A stretch of DNA of 64,000 nt from the NCBI RefSeq assembly GCF_011397635.1, contig NC_064759.1:21786428-21850427 (forward strand), given 5' to 3'. Shown here piece by piece: positions 12,179 through 24,266 of this stretch. Each line of letters starts with the position of its first letter. The stretch's first letter is position 1. This DNA is from Epinephelus fuscoguttatus (lineage: Eukaryota > Chordata > Actinopteri > Perciformes > Serranidae). The position numbers and the translations under genes were made by a program. Below the pieces are notes generated by a model. That model saw only the letters and a list, made by a program, of their open reading frames with translations, did no database searches and was not told the origin of the DNA.

Positions 12179-15100
12179 CTGTAGATCAAAGAGACCGAGC
12201 ATCAGAATAGAAAAACAAATGTGAGAACAAGTAGCACAGTTTCAACTGGCTGTGACTTTATCAGAGGGAGTCTGATTTCACAATACCTACAACACATCTA
12301 CCATATTAAAGCAATATACTTTAAATTCACTCACGGTCAAACATGTGGACCGGGCTGGACAATCTTTCATAGACTTCATTTTTGGCGATGCAGTAGTAGC
12401 TTCCCGGTTGATCTGAATACACTGTGAAATTCTGACGTTCAGAGACCTTTTCATCCTTTTTGTTCTTGTTTATCTTGTACCAAAAGTACTGTTTGATCTC
12501 AGGATAGCTGTCACTGCTGCAGCTCAGTGTCACAGAGCTCGTCCCGTCACTGTCCTGCTGCTCTGCTGCTCTTGTGATCTTTGTGTGTTTTGGAGGATCT
12601 AAGCAGGGAAATTTAGGAGACAGGGAACCAGGACATTAGCTCAGTGTTAAAGTTTACAGAGGAACGACAGTGTGTCAGTGTTTGAATTTTTTGACATGCC
12701 CTGGTGGCTGCAATGAACCACCCACACCTTTAAATGTGTGCTAAAAGATAATTTTTTCCCGTGTAATGTAATGAATGGTAAATATTATTTTGAAGTAGCG
12801 ATGGTCAGATTTGTTGACTAACAGTTATTGTCTACATCACATTTAAAGGTGCCCTGTGGAGCGATATTCTAAAGAGTGGGTGCCCCCTTTTCTGTATCTT
12901 TTGAACACACACAAGAGCGCACAAGTAGGCGTTCAGGCACACTGTTTCACAATGCATATTCCTGTTAGGTTCCAGGTCTCTTCAAGTTATTGACAGTTGT
13001 TGGTGGTAAAGCAGCAAGAAATTTAGCAACAGAAAAAGAGCACATTTTGTTTCCACCCCCACCAGAGGGGAAAACAATTCATCACTCAGTTTACTTTGTA
13101 TTAAGTGAAGATGACTCGTTACTTACGTCTGCTGGCAAACCAACTGCCCAAACAAAGAAGAGCCTTTTAAGCTTATAAGCAGTGTTGGACCTAGCACATG
13201 TGGTGGCCCAGTGCCCTCTCCCATATCATCTGTCTGCTCTGAGACAGCCCAATCTGTATTTACAATTATGTGTTGTATCTCTTAGTTCATCCACACACCA
13301 CCCTGCATGTATCAGTCCACTCACATCTGACTTTAACCTCAGCTTGCTGTGATTTTCCAGTTCCAATCTCATTACTGGCTGCACAGCTGTACCACCCTCT
13401 GTCAGAGGGACTGACAGACTTTAAGTCAAAGGAACGCGTCTTCCGAATGACTACATTCTTTCCATTGACCATCTTCATCCAGGTGATGGAGGTCACTTGT
13501 GGTTGAGAATGGGCACTGCACTGCAGCGTCAACGTCCTGTTTTCATCCACAACAAAGTCGGGCGTAGCTTGTACGGTCACGTTTTTGGGATGATCTGCGT
13601 TTACCAAACATATCATGAAAAAGAGAAGAATCAGATCCAGACATCGTCAGATATAATGACCTGTATGGTTATCACTATCATGATCCAAAACATTTAATTT
13701 AAGGTTACCACAGAAACTATTAAACTACTGCGATTAATAATTGCATACTATATGTTTTAATTTTGTCAGAGGGGGACAGTTTAAGGTATGTATTTGTCCA
13801 TGTGGATGGTGGACATTAAAATGTACAACTGCTAATTCAGAAAAATGGTAATTTTTGAGTTGCAATAGGTGCATTATACCTTAAGGTGGTTTGTCAAAAC
13901 AAAAACTGAACATTTAAAGCTTTAAGTTAAGACTATTTCATTGAACTATATTTTACTCAGTGGTGGAATAATAATTGGGGTTTAAATAAAAGTAACAATT
14001 CTACACTATAAAAAAATAAATGAATTAATACATCTCCAGTAGCTACTTTCTGCCTCTTATTATACAGGTGTGTCTTGTGTCCACCCATTGTACACGATAA
14101 TTCAACCAGAACCACTGTACTAATAACTTTACACATAATCAAAATGTCTTAACATGGAAAGAACAGATGATAAAGATCTACTTTTGCCCTTTAAAATCAA
14201 ATTGTTTTTCTTGTACTGAGATTAAATAACTATATGGAAAGTTTTGGTTTTGCTGATTTGTTTGATGAGCAAAAACACAATGCACCACTGAATCACTCAC
14301 ATTTCACCACCAACGTCCGTGTTTCGCTCCTATTTAAACCTTCACTGCTCTTGGCTTCGCAGACGTAAGAGCCTGTGTGGGCTGAAGTTACATTAAATGT
14401 GTGATTGAGAGTGTTGGGGTGTGAATCATCAAGTTGAGTGACAAACACTTCTGGACGCTGAGGATTTGATGAGGAAGTCCTTGTAAGGGTGAGCTCTGAC
14501 AGTGGGAAGCTCTCCACAGTGCAGGTGATGGTGATGAGCTGACCTTCCTTGACCTCAGTGTCCATAGACAGGTTGGGTATGGTGGGAGGATCTGTAGAGA
14601 GGAAGCAGTTGTGTGATTTTCAGGCGGATTCACGTTCATTTTTTCAACAAGTGGCAAGATATTACAAGAGCAGCCCACAAACAGGAAGTCAACCTCCGTC
14701 TTGAAGGCTTAAAGTTTGACGCTTAATGTTTCATCGCTCAGCGGCAGAGACAAGGGCATAGGTTTCATTTCAGGAGGGGGCATCAAACAAATCTGAGCAT
14801 CAAACACTCAATTTCCTGCATTCTGATAAATGTTGTTCACTAAGTTATGGCGGAAATGGCTTTATCTATGTAGAAGAAAACACAACATTCAGGTGATATG
14901 TAGCAAGTCAAAATAACAATGTAATGGAACATAATCCAGTAAGGATCGCAGCATTCTGTATCACTGTCAAATATTATCTAATTTATAGATAGTCTGGCCT
15001 GTAGTGAGTTAGCCAGCACAGGGCAGCTGCCTTTTCATATCACTTAACAATCAATATGTTTCATTTGACACTAGCACTGTAACATTATGATCTCACGGTG

Positions 15101-17373
15101 AAGCACCTGCAAGACAACAGCCTGGATTTTCATGTACTCCAGCCTCAGTGCCATGTCCTCTGACAAACAATGAGTCATCCAAAATACACACCAGCAATTA
15201 TACTGTTGCATGTAAAGCAGGTGGAAACAAAGCACACAAACACCAGTAGAAATTATTTCCCATCCAGAAGATCAGATGGAAATTAAAGGCTATCTGATTG
15301 AAACACACATACAATTAATAATGACATTAGCGTAGGGAAAAGTCGTAGGGACATATTCCCATCGTCCCAAACAAAAATTCTGCCTATGGGTAGAGAGTTA
15401 GATGTACGGATCGATACCACTCTCACAACTGTCTGTTAAATATACAGCTTCAACCAGCAGCAGTTTAGCTTAGCTTAGCATAATGACTAGAAACAGCTAG
15501 CCTGGCTGTGTCCAAAGGAAACAAACTCTGCAAACCAGTATCTCCAAAGTTCACTAAGTGACACATTAATTAATCTGTATAGAAACTAGAATGTAAAAAT
15601 CAGAATTTGCCATTTTATGCAGGGCTATGTGCTGGACCTTTTGTAGGCTGGAAGCAACTGCTTTTTTGTAAAATGGCGAATTGATTCAAACATTTTAATT
15701 TGTCAGTTTTAGAGGTGCTTGGAGGTAGATTACCATTGTTCTCACACAGAGCCAGGATAGCTGTTTCCTGTGTTACGCTAGACTTATCTAACCAGCTGCC
15801 CGCTCTCGCTTCATATTAACCGCACAAATGTGAGAGCTGATTTTATCTTCTCACGCAGATTAAAACTCTGCCAGAAAACGATTAAGCATGTCTTCTAAAA
15901 CGCTACTTTACTGACTTTCAAAAGACATGAAATGATGAAAAAATACAGAATGTAAAAATCATATTGCGTAAAATCTTTTTTTTATATACTTAAACTTGAT
16001 TTAAAAGTTAAAAGAAACTTCAGAATGACAGAAATTTTTCAGGGAAACACAGTTACTTACAGAGTACTTGTATATACACTTGCTCACTATTCTTCCCTGT
16101 ACTGATGCGGTTGGTTGCGTTGCACATGTAATATGCTTCATCAGCTCTTTGTACATTGCCCAAATACAGAGTACTGTCATAAGTTGTGTTGGACTTCCAC
16201 TGTAAGGAGTCAGTCTGTTTATTTGTGTTGAAGCGGTACCAGGAGTACATCTCAGCGGCAGGATTGGCATCAGTGATACAGGTGAATGTTAAAGATTCAC
16301 CAACTTTCACTCTGTTATCCTCTTTACCCATGGATATGTTCGTCTTCCTCGGGCCATCTAGAGGGAAGAAATAACTTAGTATGCTTTTCTCTGTCATCAT
16401 CGACGCTCTGATATACATGCACCACAAGGAGCTGTGAAACTTACATTGAACGTCAATATGACAAGGTGGGGATATTTCTCCAGTACCGACGGTGTTAGTG
16501 GCTTTACATCTGTAGAGGCCTCTGTCCTCAGGCTTGATTCTTTCAACAACATAATGGTGAGTCTTCGTTTGATTAATACTTGTCCCATTCAGAAACCACC
16601 AATAGGTTGTAGGTTGTGGGTTGCTTCTTTTCACGTTACATGTCAAAGTCATTTTATCTCCTTGTTTAACTACAGAAGGAGCTGAAACCTTTTCAATCTC
16701 AGGCAGATCTGAAACAGAAGATTTAATTATTTTGTTAGGCTGATTCACAATAATAATGGACTGAGAATAATTTACTGTAAATCACAAGAAAATGTATCAT
16801 TCGAGATTATTGTTATGTACAAATATCAGAGTACGTTGACAAAAAATGTACAGCGGCATTACAGAAGCTACCAAGAATCACAAACACACCAAAATACATT
16901 GAGGTAAAACACAGGAAGTACTCACATTCAACATTTATATTAACTGGTTTTGATTTTTGTTTGCCATGTGTATTTTGAGCCTCACAATGGTATTCTCCCC
17001 CCTGTGACTCCTTAATTGATGGGATCTCCAATACTGCCCCTGTTGTCATTTCCTTTTGTTCGTTTTTAAACCAGATGAATGTGGGGTCAGGACGTCCTTT
17101 TGCGGAGCAAGTGAGTGTCACAGTTTTATTTTCAACAACAGTATTAAGGCTTTTGTTAGCCTGTGTTTCTCTGGGACCATCTGTGTGAAAAAAATAAATA
17201 CAAGTCAGGAGAAACTGGTCAACACAAAACATCGTTTATGTAAATCAAATATGCTTAAGAATAGAATCAAACTGTATTTGATTCAAGTCCAAGTAAAGAT
17301 TTTTTTTAAATTGTCTAACAAAGAGGCAGAGCATGAATTTAGCACAAATATGTGACTTCAAAATTCAGATTTT

Positions 17374-17447
<74 letters not shown>

Positions 17448-20293
17448 CTAAGCTGTTTATTTATTCAGTGCGCATGAAAACTGTGCCATGAAAGTTGTAT
17501 TGCATGCCAGTTTTTGAGACCTTTCAAATTAAGTATCAGCTGCTCAAAACGTTCATAATTCCTTATCTTAATATTACTACTTAAAAGCACAACAATTAGC
17601 TTGTTAATTCTGTTATTAAAAGAAGAAGCATTTAAAAGCGGTGCAGATACAGCCAGTAGGCACTGTTAGTTTAAGTATTCTTTTCCAAATATTGCATGTC
17701 TAGTTTAGGTTTGACACACACAAAAATGCAATGTTTAATATTATTGACCATATAATTCAGAGGTATATAGTCTGAGTTGTGAACAAAACACTTGTCAACT
17801 GATCAGAGTTGAAAATGTAGGCCTGTTCCTACTGCTTAGTTTAAAAATGTTTCTGATGTTTTTCTGCAGAGACACTGCCCTGTGCCTGTATTATAATATT
17901 CTCTGTGCTCAGGACATTTGTGGGCATGTAACCCCCCCATGGCGCTCAGGTGAAGTCAGAGCTTTTACTTTCATTGGCGAGTATATTAATAAATAGTGAC
18001 CCACAATCCTGCATAGTATACAGTACCTTTAACAATTACAAGAACAGCACCACAAAACATGAATAACTTAGGCTCATAAATCGTTACGTTGTATTTGCTC
18101 CTGTGTTAAAATACTTTTTGATTCATTTGAAAGGGCTCCAAACTTGGGTTTTGATTTTGAGTGCAGGTGCAACCCTTAGTGTACGTTTGTTTATATCCAT
18201 AATAAATATGTCCACTGTAATGTAGACGTGACATAAATAAACCTTATGAACTTACATTCAACAGTTATACTGATATTTTGAATCAAATATTTGTCATCTA
18301 GTACTTTGCATGAAAACGTCTTCCCATCATCCTGCCAGTCGACTGGAAACCTGACTGTGGTGCTTTTCTGCTTTTCCTCTATTTGCTGAGGCTTTGAGGT
18401 CAGAGTTGGCGTCAGCTGTGTCAAACCTTCAATTTCTGGGTTGGAAGGACACGAACTTGAAGTAGAGCATGTGAGCGTTATAATGTCCGATTCGTTTAGA
18501 ATGGGTGGTTTCTTGAAAGTGAGTGGGCATGGATTTTCTGAAAATATGAAAATGAGACAAAAGTATAATGGTGAATATCTACAGTATGACAAAGGTTAGT
18601 AAATTAGTATTAATACAGTATCACAATAAAAAATAAAAAAAACCCAATTCAATTATTCTTTTTCTGCATCAAATACTCTGCATAGATACATAGAAGTAGG
18701 TAGTAAAATGGATTAGTGATTTAGTAAAACTACACCAGAGTCATAATTGATGTCAATCAATTGAGTTAAAACTCATGAGCCAAGGAACCACAGAGTTCAG
18801 ATTAAATCTTGAAACACAGTGCTTCCCAGCTGGTCCAGCCACTGGGTCCAGACTTTCCCTTAGTCATTAGTTCAAGGTCCACACAGTTTAATATCTTCAG
18901 CATCATACTTGTGCTTGGCCATGCCATTGGGCTAATTTGCTGTCTCTGTCAAGTAGCTGTCCGTTAGTCACTCACTCTACAGCAGGAAACTGCACTTCAA
19001 AATAAAACCTCTGTGTTGGGACTTCACTTGATTCCAAAATAAAGATTTTTTTTTTTTTAATTTTTTTTTTACAAACTCAACACGTTCGTGAGTCATTTGT
19101 GGTCCATTCAGGATGGACCCCCAACCCACATTTGGAACGTGGCCCACCAGTTGAGAACCAATGCACTAAATTATGTTATCTTAATCTGTCCTAGCATGGG
19201 ACTGAAAAGAGGGTTAAGCAGGGTGAGCGACACGCACATCCAAAAAACTTTTACAGGTGCTGGATCAAAAAATCAAGCAAATAAAGCAAGAACCACACAG
19301 GAGATCTGCACACTGTATTAAAAGCTCCCAGTAATAGAGATCACTAACAGAGATCTTTGTCAGCCATTTTGAAAGGATTTCAAACAGAGATCTTTATTAA
19401 CATAAATCTAAATTAGACTGGATGGTATTGTGTGTTCTCAAAACCTGTCTTAGAAACTTACATGAGATTTCAATGTGGCATTGAAAGACACACAGGAGAG
19501 GGAAGCAGTGCAGTCTCCCTCTGGATTTTTTTTTTTTAACATTTATTCTAACATTGTTTTTTTTATCTTCACCATATTTTTCAGTCTCAACCAATTCCAC
19601 TCATTCTGCCTTCAGACCAGCTCGTCATCTCATAATGTTTGCATAACTAATCTTTTTGCTGTGTATTTTTTGAAAATATCTTCCAGTATTCTGATCATTC
19701 TACTTACCTATAACAGTAAGGATCACTGGTGGATCAGTTTTCCATTTATTTTTGACTTCTTTTCCTACAAATCTGAAAAGATAATCTCCATTGTCAGTTT
19801 TGCTCAGGTTACAGATTAAAATATTGCAGGACTTTGGTGGGTATACATCCCTCCAACTTGAAGGTGGAGAGCCGGTATATTTCACTCTGCCTTCAAAGTC
19901 TGAATTGACAGGACGTTCTGTGTAATTTGTGCTGTAAATGACAGTGCCCAACAATCCATCTTTGTCAGACCAAGTTGAATTCTTTATCCAAAACCAGTAT
20001 GCTCCATCAGTCTTAATTTTCTGAGAGACTTTGCATTTTATTTCAACGCAGGACCCCTCGTTACCAGTCACAGCAGTAACCTCTGTTGTGAAGAATGGTT
20101 GGGCACAAGAACAATCTGTGGCAGTAAAAACACAAGTGGGAAAGTCAGGTATGTGACCTAAAATCAAATCTTGTTCAAACAAAACATTATTATCATAGTG
20201 GAGAAATAAAATTCCTACCTTTTATGAGGGCCAGAATTACAAACCACCCGACTGTCAGAGCATTCATTTTTGTGAGGCACTCAAGCTTGATAT
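5770..20293 (-). CDS. cd22: CD22-like Siglec receptor (gene A): signal peptide, V, seven C2-type Ig domains, TM, long ITIM tail
   Basis: Coding exons, 5' to 3': 20267-20219 (signal, MNALTVGWFVILALIK), 20115-19708 (V), 18537-18256, 17180-16926, 16708-16445, 16357-16061, 14591-14301, 13594-13325, 12598-12335 (Ig domains), 12178-12103 (TM), then the tail exons. All junctions have GT-AG sites with matching phase. The total is 3078 nt, or 1025 codons plus stop, with no internal stop. The V domain ends DYLFRFVGKEVKNKW, so the F-strand Arg and following Trp that contact sialic acid in known Siglecs are both present. The second domain lacks the usual Trp after its first Cys. Human CD22 has seven Ig domains; here I count eight. 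The membrane-distal Siglec V domain, B-cell-type tail and size favour a CD22 orthologue or close paralogue. A different CD22-like/Siglec paralogue is possible. Confidence 0.85.
6890..8955. repeat. Degenerate AT-rich minisatellite, related to 1210-3150
   Basis: Tandem, strongly diverged units contain 'catagtatagtatgtcat' with A-runs. This is the same repeat family as the array at 1210-3150 but much more decayed. It fills the intron between gene A tail exons 11442-11499 and 6517-6611 and is split by the LINE at 8957-10575. Confidence 0.85.
8957..10575 (+). mobile_element. 5'-truncated non-LTR retrotransposon (CR1/L2-like) with reverse transcriptase ORF
   Basis: An open frame from about 8957 to stop 10291-10293 encodes the C-terminal part of a LINE ORF2. 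It has DNYRPVSNLPFLSKILEK, an S-G-F-R-K-N-H-S-T-E-T-A block, LLDLSAAFDTVDH (first catalytic Asp region), GVPQGSILGP and HSYADDTQLY (the YADD catalytic pair), followed by the usual C-terminal region. No endonuclease domain is present, so it is 5'-truncated. The 3' end has 'gtgctctataaataaag' followed by a short (ttga)n-like tail, typical of CR1/L2-clade elements. The ORF is unbroken over more than 440 codons, so the insertion may be fairly recent. It lies in a gene A intron, antisense to gene A, inside the minisatellite. Clade assignment is tentative. Confidence 0.85.
10576..10960. repeat. Right-hand remainder of the degenerate minisatellite
   Basis: The repeat continues after the LINE with units such as 'gccatagtataatatgcc' and 'atatagtatgcc'. 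The LINE therefore inserted into an existing array. The sequence from about 10960 to 11440 shows no recognisable gene. Confidence 0.75.
11688..11713. repeat. (GT)n microsatellite
   Basis: Short uninterrupted GT run inside the intron just downstream of the gene A tail exon 11726-11847. Confidence 0.95.
15345..15905. mobile_element. Long-inverted-repeat MITE-like element in a gene A intron
   Basis: The left part (about 15390-15510: 'gagagttagatg', 'gcttagcttagcataatgac', 'aacagctagcctggc') and right part (about 15755-15890: 'ggatagctgtttcc', 'cttcatattaaccgcac', 'gagctgattttatcttctc') read as diverged inverted arms. This arrangement matches a repeat common in teleost genomes. No ORF is seen. 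The boundaries are approximate. Confidence 0.5.
17378..17447. repeat. (TA)n microsatellite
   Basis: About 35 TA dinucleotides in the intron between gene A exons 16926-17180 and 18256-18537. Confidence 0.98.
18815..19165. mobile_element. hAT-type MITE fragment
   Basis: The left end reads cagtgcttcccagctggtcc and the right end reads as its approximate reverse complement (ccaccagttgagaaccaatg). The interior shares 'ttagttcaaggtccacacag' with the inverse-orientation copy at 39216-39488. Such ends resemble non-autonomous hAT elements common in fish. It lies in a gene A intron. Confidence 0.55.
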
Positions 20294-21110
20294 CTGAAAC
20301 ACAAAAAAAATGTGTGTACATTATTGTATACATCATAACAACATAGAGCCTTTTTTTAACTGTAAACTATATTTGCATTTTTTAAAATGCAAATGAGTTA
20401 CAAGATTTTCTTCTTCCTCTTTTTTCTTTCTTCCTCAATTCAAGATTGTGGGGAATCCTCCAGTATTGCAAAAATATAAGTTATTTTTTCCCTCACACGT
20501 AGCAGAACGTGTCATTGTTTTCATTAAAAGACTGAGAGAAAAAGACTTCATTAAGAAATATTAAGGCTAAATGTGTTGCACTGTAGTTGTAATTGTCTGT
20601 TGTATACAGCTGAGCCCAAAACATAACTATAATTTGAGGCTTCAGGTTTCTTTTTCCATTATTACCTAAAATAGGACTTGGGGCAACATCGTATTTGACA
20701 TCAACTGTTTGGTTAGATCACTTTCATCTGCTCCACCAGCCGTGCATTCAAAAAACATCCATAATACAGTACACAGAATATTTAGAGTGCAAACAGTAAA
20801 GTGCTTTTATTTTACAGATTTGGTGTTCTTAAATGCTCCACAAACAGTATTTACATACAAATGGCAAATCCTGTACATTTGTGGATACACCAAGATAACA
20901 TGTTGTTGAGAATGCAAATCAACTGAATCAATTTTCCCATTCAATTGAAGGGCTTATTTAGAAATCAAAACTTTCTCTAGACACAGACATTGTACATCCT
21001 TCATGACTGAGATAAACCATCACAGACAGAGATAACTCATTCAGTGAAATCAGGCGGTCAAACACAGTAAGTATTTCACGGTGAAAGATACAAAATTAGC
21101 TTGTTCTTAC

Positions 21111-21185
21111 CTCAGAGGATCCACTTATAGCAGCCTGCAGCACACACCATCCCTCCTAAAGTAAGAGTAAGATTTAAAAAAAGGA
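21111..21185 (-). promoter_or_regulatory. Gene A 5' non-coding exon and probable promoter start
   Basis: A strong donor (ctgag|gtaag) at 21111/21110 ends a non-coding exon. The next exon starts at 20293 after 'tttcag' and carries the ATG at 20267. A TTTAAA-rich element lies near 21170-21180 on the minus strand, about 30 bases upstream of a plausible cap site near 21140-21150. The transcription start was not determined. Confidence 0.5.
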
Positions 21186-21325
21186 AGTTTTCACAGCTGA
21201 CTTAAAATCTTGTGAAATTTGCATGCCCATCCATGCAAGCCTGAGAGCACAATCTTTTATAGACAAACTGATGAAGGTGATAATGTATTTTCTTCTTCAA
21301 CTTGCCTGCTACAGTGTGCATACAA

Positions 21326-21349
21326 CTTCCTCTCACTTCCTCTATTTAA
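21326..21349 (-). promoter_or_regulatory. Candidate paired ETS/PU.1 sites upstream of gene A
   Basis: On the minus strand two GAGGAAGT-type cores are repeated in tandem (plus strand: cttcctctcacttcctct), about 180 bases upstream of the putative gene A start. An aaaaaaaggaagtt site is at about 21175-21188. PU.1/Spi-family factors bind such motifs in B-cell and myeloid promoters, which would fit a CD22-like gene. This is motif evidence only. Confidence 0.35.
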
Positions 21350-21590
21350 TGCCTTTTGTTAATAGTGAAAGCCGCTGTACAGGGTGGGCCAAGTCTTTTT
21401 CTGTTTGCAGAACATACGCTAATACAGTATTTAAAGTGTCCTTTTAATAATTTAAGCTCTGAAAAACAGTGAAATATAAACGTTTCTGCAGTACTGCATT
21501 AAAAGTGCCTTCCTTATATACCAAAACAGAAAAGTAAAGACAAACCACGCGTAAACAGGAAACGTTACACAAAGATAAAAACATTTTTCT

Positions 21591-22730
21591 TCATTTCCCC
21601 TCCACAAGAGCAACAGCCACTATCTTCTCAGCGTCAGCCGCCATTTCATCAATGGCGCCGTTTAAGGCTTGTAGCATGGCAGCAAATGAGCGGCTGGCAG
21701 AGCGGGCATGTCTGGGCATCGCCATCTCCACCAGCTTTGACGAAACCGTGGCCAAGTCCTTCTCTGCCGCCACCAGCCGCTTTTTCACTTCACCTTTACT
21801 GACCTCCACTGACAGGACACAAGTCCGCAGTCCTTTGAGCCTTGTGGGGTCCATGCCTCGCTGTCGGGCCAGCCGCTCGACTGATTCATCGTCCAGGCAC
21901 AGTGATAATTGTGCTTTGGTTAGAATCCGCACTGCTACACTTGAGTCCACCATAGAGGCCACAAGGGGAACAGGAATAGCCGACACTCCACCAGATAGCG
22001 AGGCGGCAGCCCACACTAGTGCTTTGAATGCTTCTTTTTTCTGAGTGACCAGAGTGGGGGTAAGCGTCGGGAGAGCAAAGAGAAGGGCGTGGGCTCGGAT
22101 CTCTGGAAGGTCTCTTCCCATGTCCTCCAACAGACCAGGGAAGTCAAACCTCTCCAGGGTGGAGGGTCTCACCAGGTAGACTTTCGGCAGTGTCACACCC
22201 TGTGATGTCAGCACGTCCACACTGGCTTTCCTCTTTTCTTCCAGGCTCTTTTCTGTGTCTTTTGCTGAAGCTAAGAGAATAAAGTACACGGTTTGCCGCT
22301 GCAGTGACCGGGCTTCCAGGAACACCTCCACACTGTTGGGTTGGGGCGTCTGTGTGAATGTCATGACGACAGCATTGTAGCGTGGGAACTTAAATTTATC
22401 CATGTATCCCTCAGGTTCAAATGGAGAGGTGGATGGGATGGGTGGCAGATCCCACAAGCGAAAGTCAGGATGTTTAGGGTTTGGGTAGCCTGCCACTTCC
22501 TCCGGAGCAACAGTGGACTGAGACGGCGCTGCTCCATCGTCCCCAGGACCAAGGCCTCGGAGGGAGTTTATAAAGGTGGCTTTTTCATCCCCACGGTCCC
22601 CTATCACAGCTAAGTTGATCCTGCTGATCAGGAGATCCTCAACTGCATCCTTGACATCTGATAACTTATTGAGTTCTATGGACTCTTTCAGGGTCTCAAG
22701 GAGGTTCAGGCTTTTCAAAACATCAGCCAT
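21591..22730 (-). CDS. irgq: IRGQ-like immunity-related quasi-GTPase
   Basis: A single coding exon of 379 aa from ATG 22730 (MADVLKSLNLLETLKESIEL) to TGA 21591. The start is chosen because a splice acceptor (tctgttcacag) lies two bases upstream. The longer in-frame extension to 22826 is intronic. The fold follows IRG GTPases: a helical N-terminus, a G-domain strand with VIGDRGDEKATFINSLRG where a P-loop would be, then LWDLPPI in the G3 position and LASAKD in the G4 position, and a C-terminal helical region ending IDEMAADAEKIVAVAL. The P-loop lacks G-x-x-x-x-G-K-S/T, and G3/G4 are altered, so GTP binding is probably lost. That, together with LRGLGPGDDGAAP and the C-terminal DEM-ADAE block, points to IRGQ. 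Human IRGQ is longer and is linked to autophagic MHC class I quality control. Whether the fish protein shares this is unknown. Confidence 0.85.
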   Translation of the reverse strand: MADVLKSLNLLETLKESIELNKLSDVKDAVEDLLISRINLAVIGDRGDEKATFINSLRGLGPGDDGAAPSQSTVAPEEVAGYPNPKHPDFRLWDLPPIPSTSPFEPEGYMDKFKFPRYNAVVMTFTQTPQPNSVEVFLEARSLQRQTVYFILLASAKDTEKSLEEKRKASVDVLTSQGVTLPKVYLVRPSTLERFDFPGLLEDMGRDLPEIRAHALLFALPTLTPTLVTQKKEAFKALVWAAASLSGGVSAIPVPLVASMVDSSVAVRILTKAQLSLCLDDESVERLARQRGMDPTRLKGLRTCVLSVEVSKGEVKKRLVAAEKDLATVSSKLVEMAMPRHARSASRSFAAMLQALNGAIDEMAADAEKIVAVALVEGK

Positions 22731-23099
22731 GTCTGTGAACAGATGAAGATCACAATTATTTAATAATAAGTGCAGACCAGGAAGACCACATGGATACTTA
22801 AAGATATCTGCAAACGTTAAAGCCAATCTACTTTATCATACCGGAGATGTACCAATAGATATGATGACATCTAACATCATGAATAAAAACTAAAAAACTG
22901 GCAGCTTTTCAATAGTAACCATGTAACATAATCATCCTAAAAGAAACGTCAAAGCAAAATATATTTCTGGTGTCACAGGAAACCTGCTCATTTCGCACTG
23001 CTGTTAACACTTAAACTAAAGGTTTGCATGGTACATTTAACCAATCAAATTTTGACTTTCTGGCAAGTTTCAGATCAAAACCATAAAGCACACACTCAC

Positions 23100-23210
23100 C
23101 TACAAATCTAAAGAATCGGCCCTTTGGATGAAATATTTGTCCTTGTTTGTCAAATGTTGAATCTTCTGCAGCTCTAATGCACCAGCAGCGTCAGGTTGAT
23201 CTATTTAAAG
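23100..23210 (-). promoter_or_regulatory. irgq-like 5' non-coding exon and core promoter
   Basis: A donor (ttgtag|gtgagt) near 23100 would join to the acceptor two bases before the irgq ATG. A TTTAAATA element at about 23200-23207 (minus strand) lies about 30 bases upstream of a plausible start near 23170-23175. Confidence 0.4.
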
Positions 23211-23574
23211 GTGTCTGTCCAGCTGGTGGAACATTCTAATCCTGTTAGCTTAGCCCTAATCCAAAATCACTTTAAGCACATTCATGCACACTGTGTGTTT
23301 ATGTAAATCTATTTTATTTAATGCATAAGCATACACACATTTACAAGCACATAAAAAATATAATACAAAAACACATTTTTAAAACACAGCATCATTTATG
23401 TTACATTAACATTTATATTTAAAACATCTTACATTATTATCATAGCTATTATTACAGTGCAAATATTTACTAATTAGTACAACTGTTCATGTCCAGACAG
23501 GAGAGGACGACCAAACAGTTATCAGTAGCCATTAAGTACCTAAAAATATACATTTTATTATCAATATAAACCGG

Positions 23575-23790
23575 AAAAGGAGCTATGAGGTGACCTGACT
23601 GCTGAACGGTTAAGGTGCATATTGCATTACCCCAACATCCATGATCTGACTCCAGCTGTGGACCTTTGCTACATGTCAAACCCCATCTCTCCACTTTTTC
23701 CTGTTTCTCTACACTTTTAACAGTCAAAAATAAATGCAAAAATGGCAACAAAAAAATCTGACAGAGATAAATTAAACTCAAAGCCTTAAC
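23575..23790 (+). mobile_element. SINE-like element
   Basis: The stretch from 'ctgactgctgaacggttaag' through 'gacctttgctacatgtcaaa' to 'cctgtttctctacacttt' and an A-rich end has the layout of a common teleost tRNA-derived SINE, with a diverged head. No gene is seen here; the minus-strand ORF over it is fortuitous. Confidence 0.5.
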
Positions 23791-23827
23791 CAAGTATTTT
23801 TAATTTCCTAAATTTTACAACAAATTT

Positions 23828-24266
23828 TTAGGCTGCATTCACAGCAAATCAGATTTTGCAGCGATAAGCTGCAGGGTTGTGGGCCGGTGTGGGAGTGTCA
23901 CTTAAATGGCCCTTTTGTGTGTGGGTGGAGAGTGGAGGGTGGAGAGAAAACCACTCTCTCAGTCTAAGCAAGTGAGTATTTGTCTTAGTAAGTTTGTTTA
24001 TGTTGGCTTGAAAGATCTAGAGACTTTTAATTATCATCAGTGTAGTATCAATACTGACATAAATGCATGCACACACAGTGTGTGCTCTCCTTTGTAGGAC
24101 AGCAGGCTGCACACGAGCTGTTAATATGCTATATTTCTTTTACTCAATATAATATCTAATGATAGAAAGAGATTGTATTACTTGTTTCCATGGACTGTGG
24201 GAGTTTTTCCAGTCTCATCACCAGTGATCAGTTAATGCAGGATTGGCATTTGTGAATGCAGCCTAA
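23828..24266. mobile_element. MITE with perfect 16-bp terminal inverted repeats
   Basis: ttaggctgcattcaca (23828-23843) and its exact reverse complement (24251-24266) bound a 439-bp AT-rich element with no ORF. The superfamily was not assigned. The interval from 23180 to 25776 otherwise holds only repeats and unremarkable sequence. Confidence 0.75.

Noticed and set aside
21652..22044. Plus-strand ORF antisense to the IRGQ-like gene
   Set aside because: Shadow of the real minus-strand coding exon.
22731..22826. N-terminal extension of the IRGQ-like ORF
   Set aside because: A good splice acceptor lies two bases before the ATG at 22730, and the extension has no IRG similarity, so it is probably intron.
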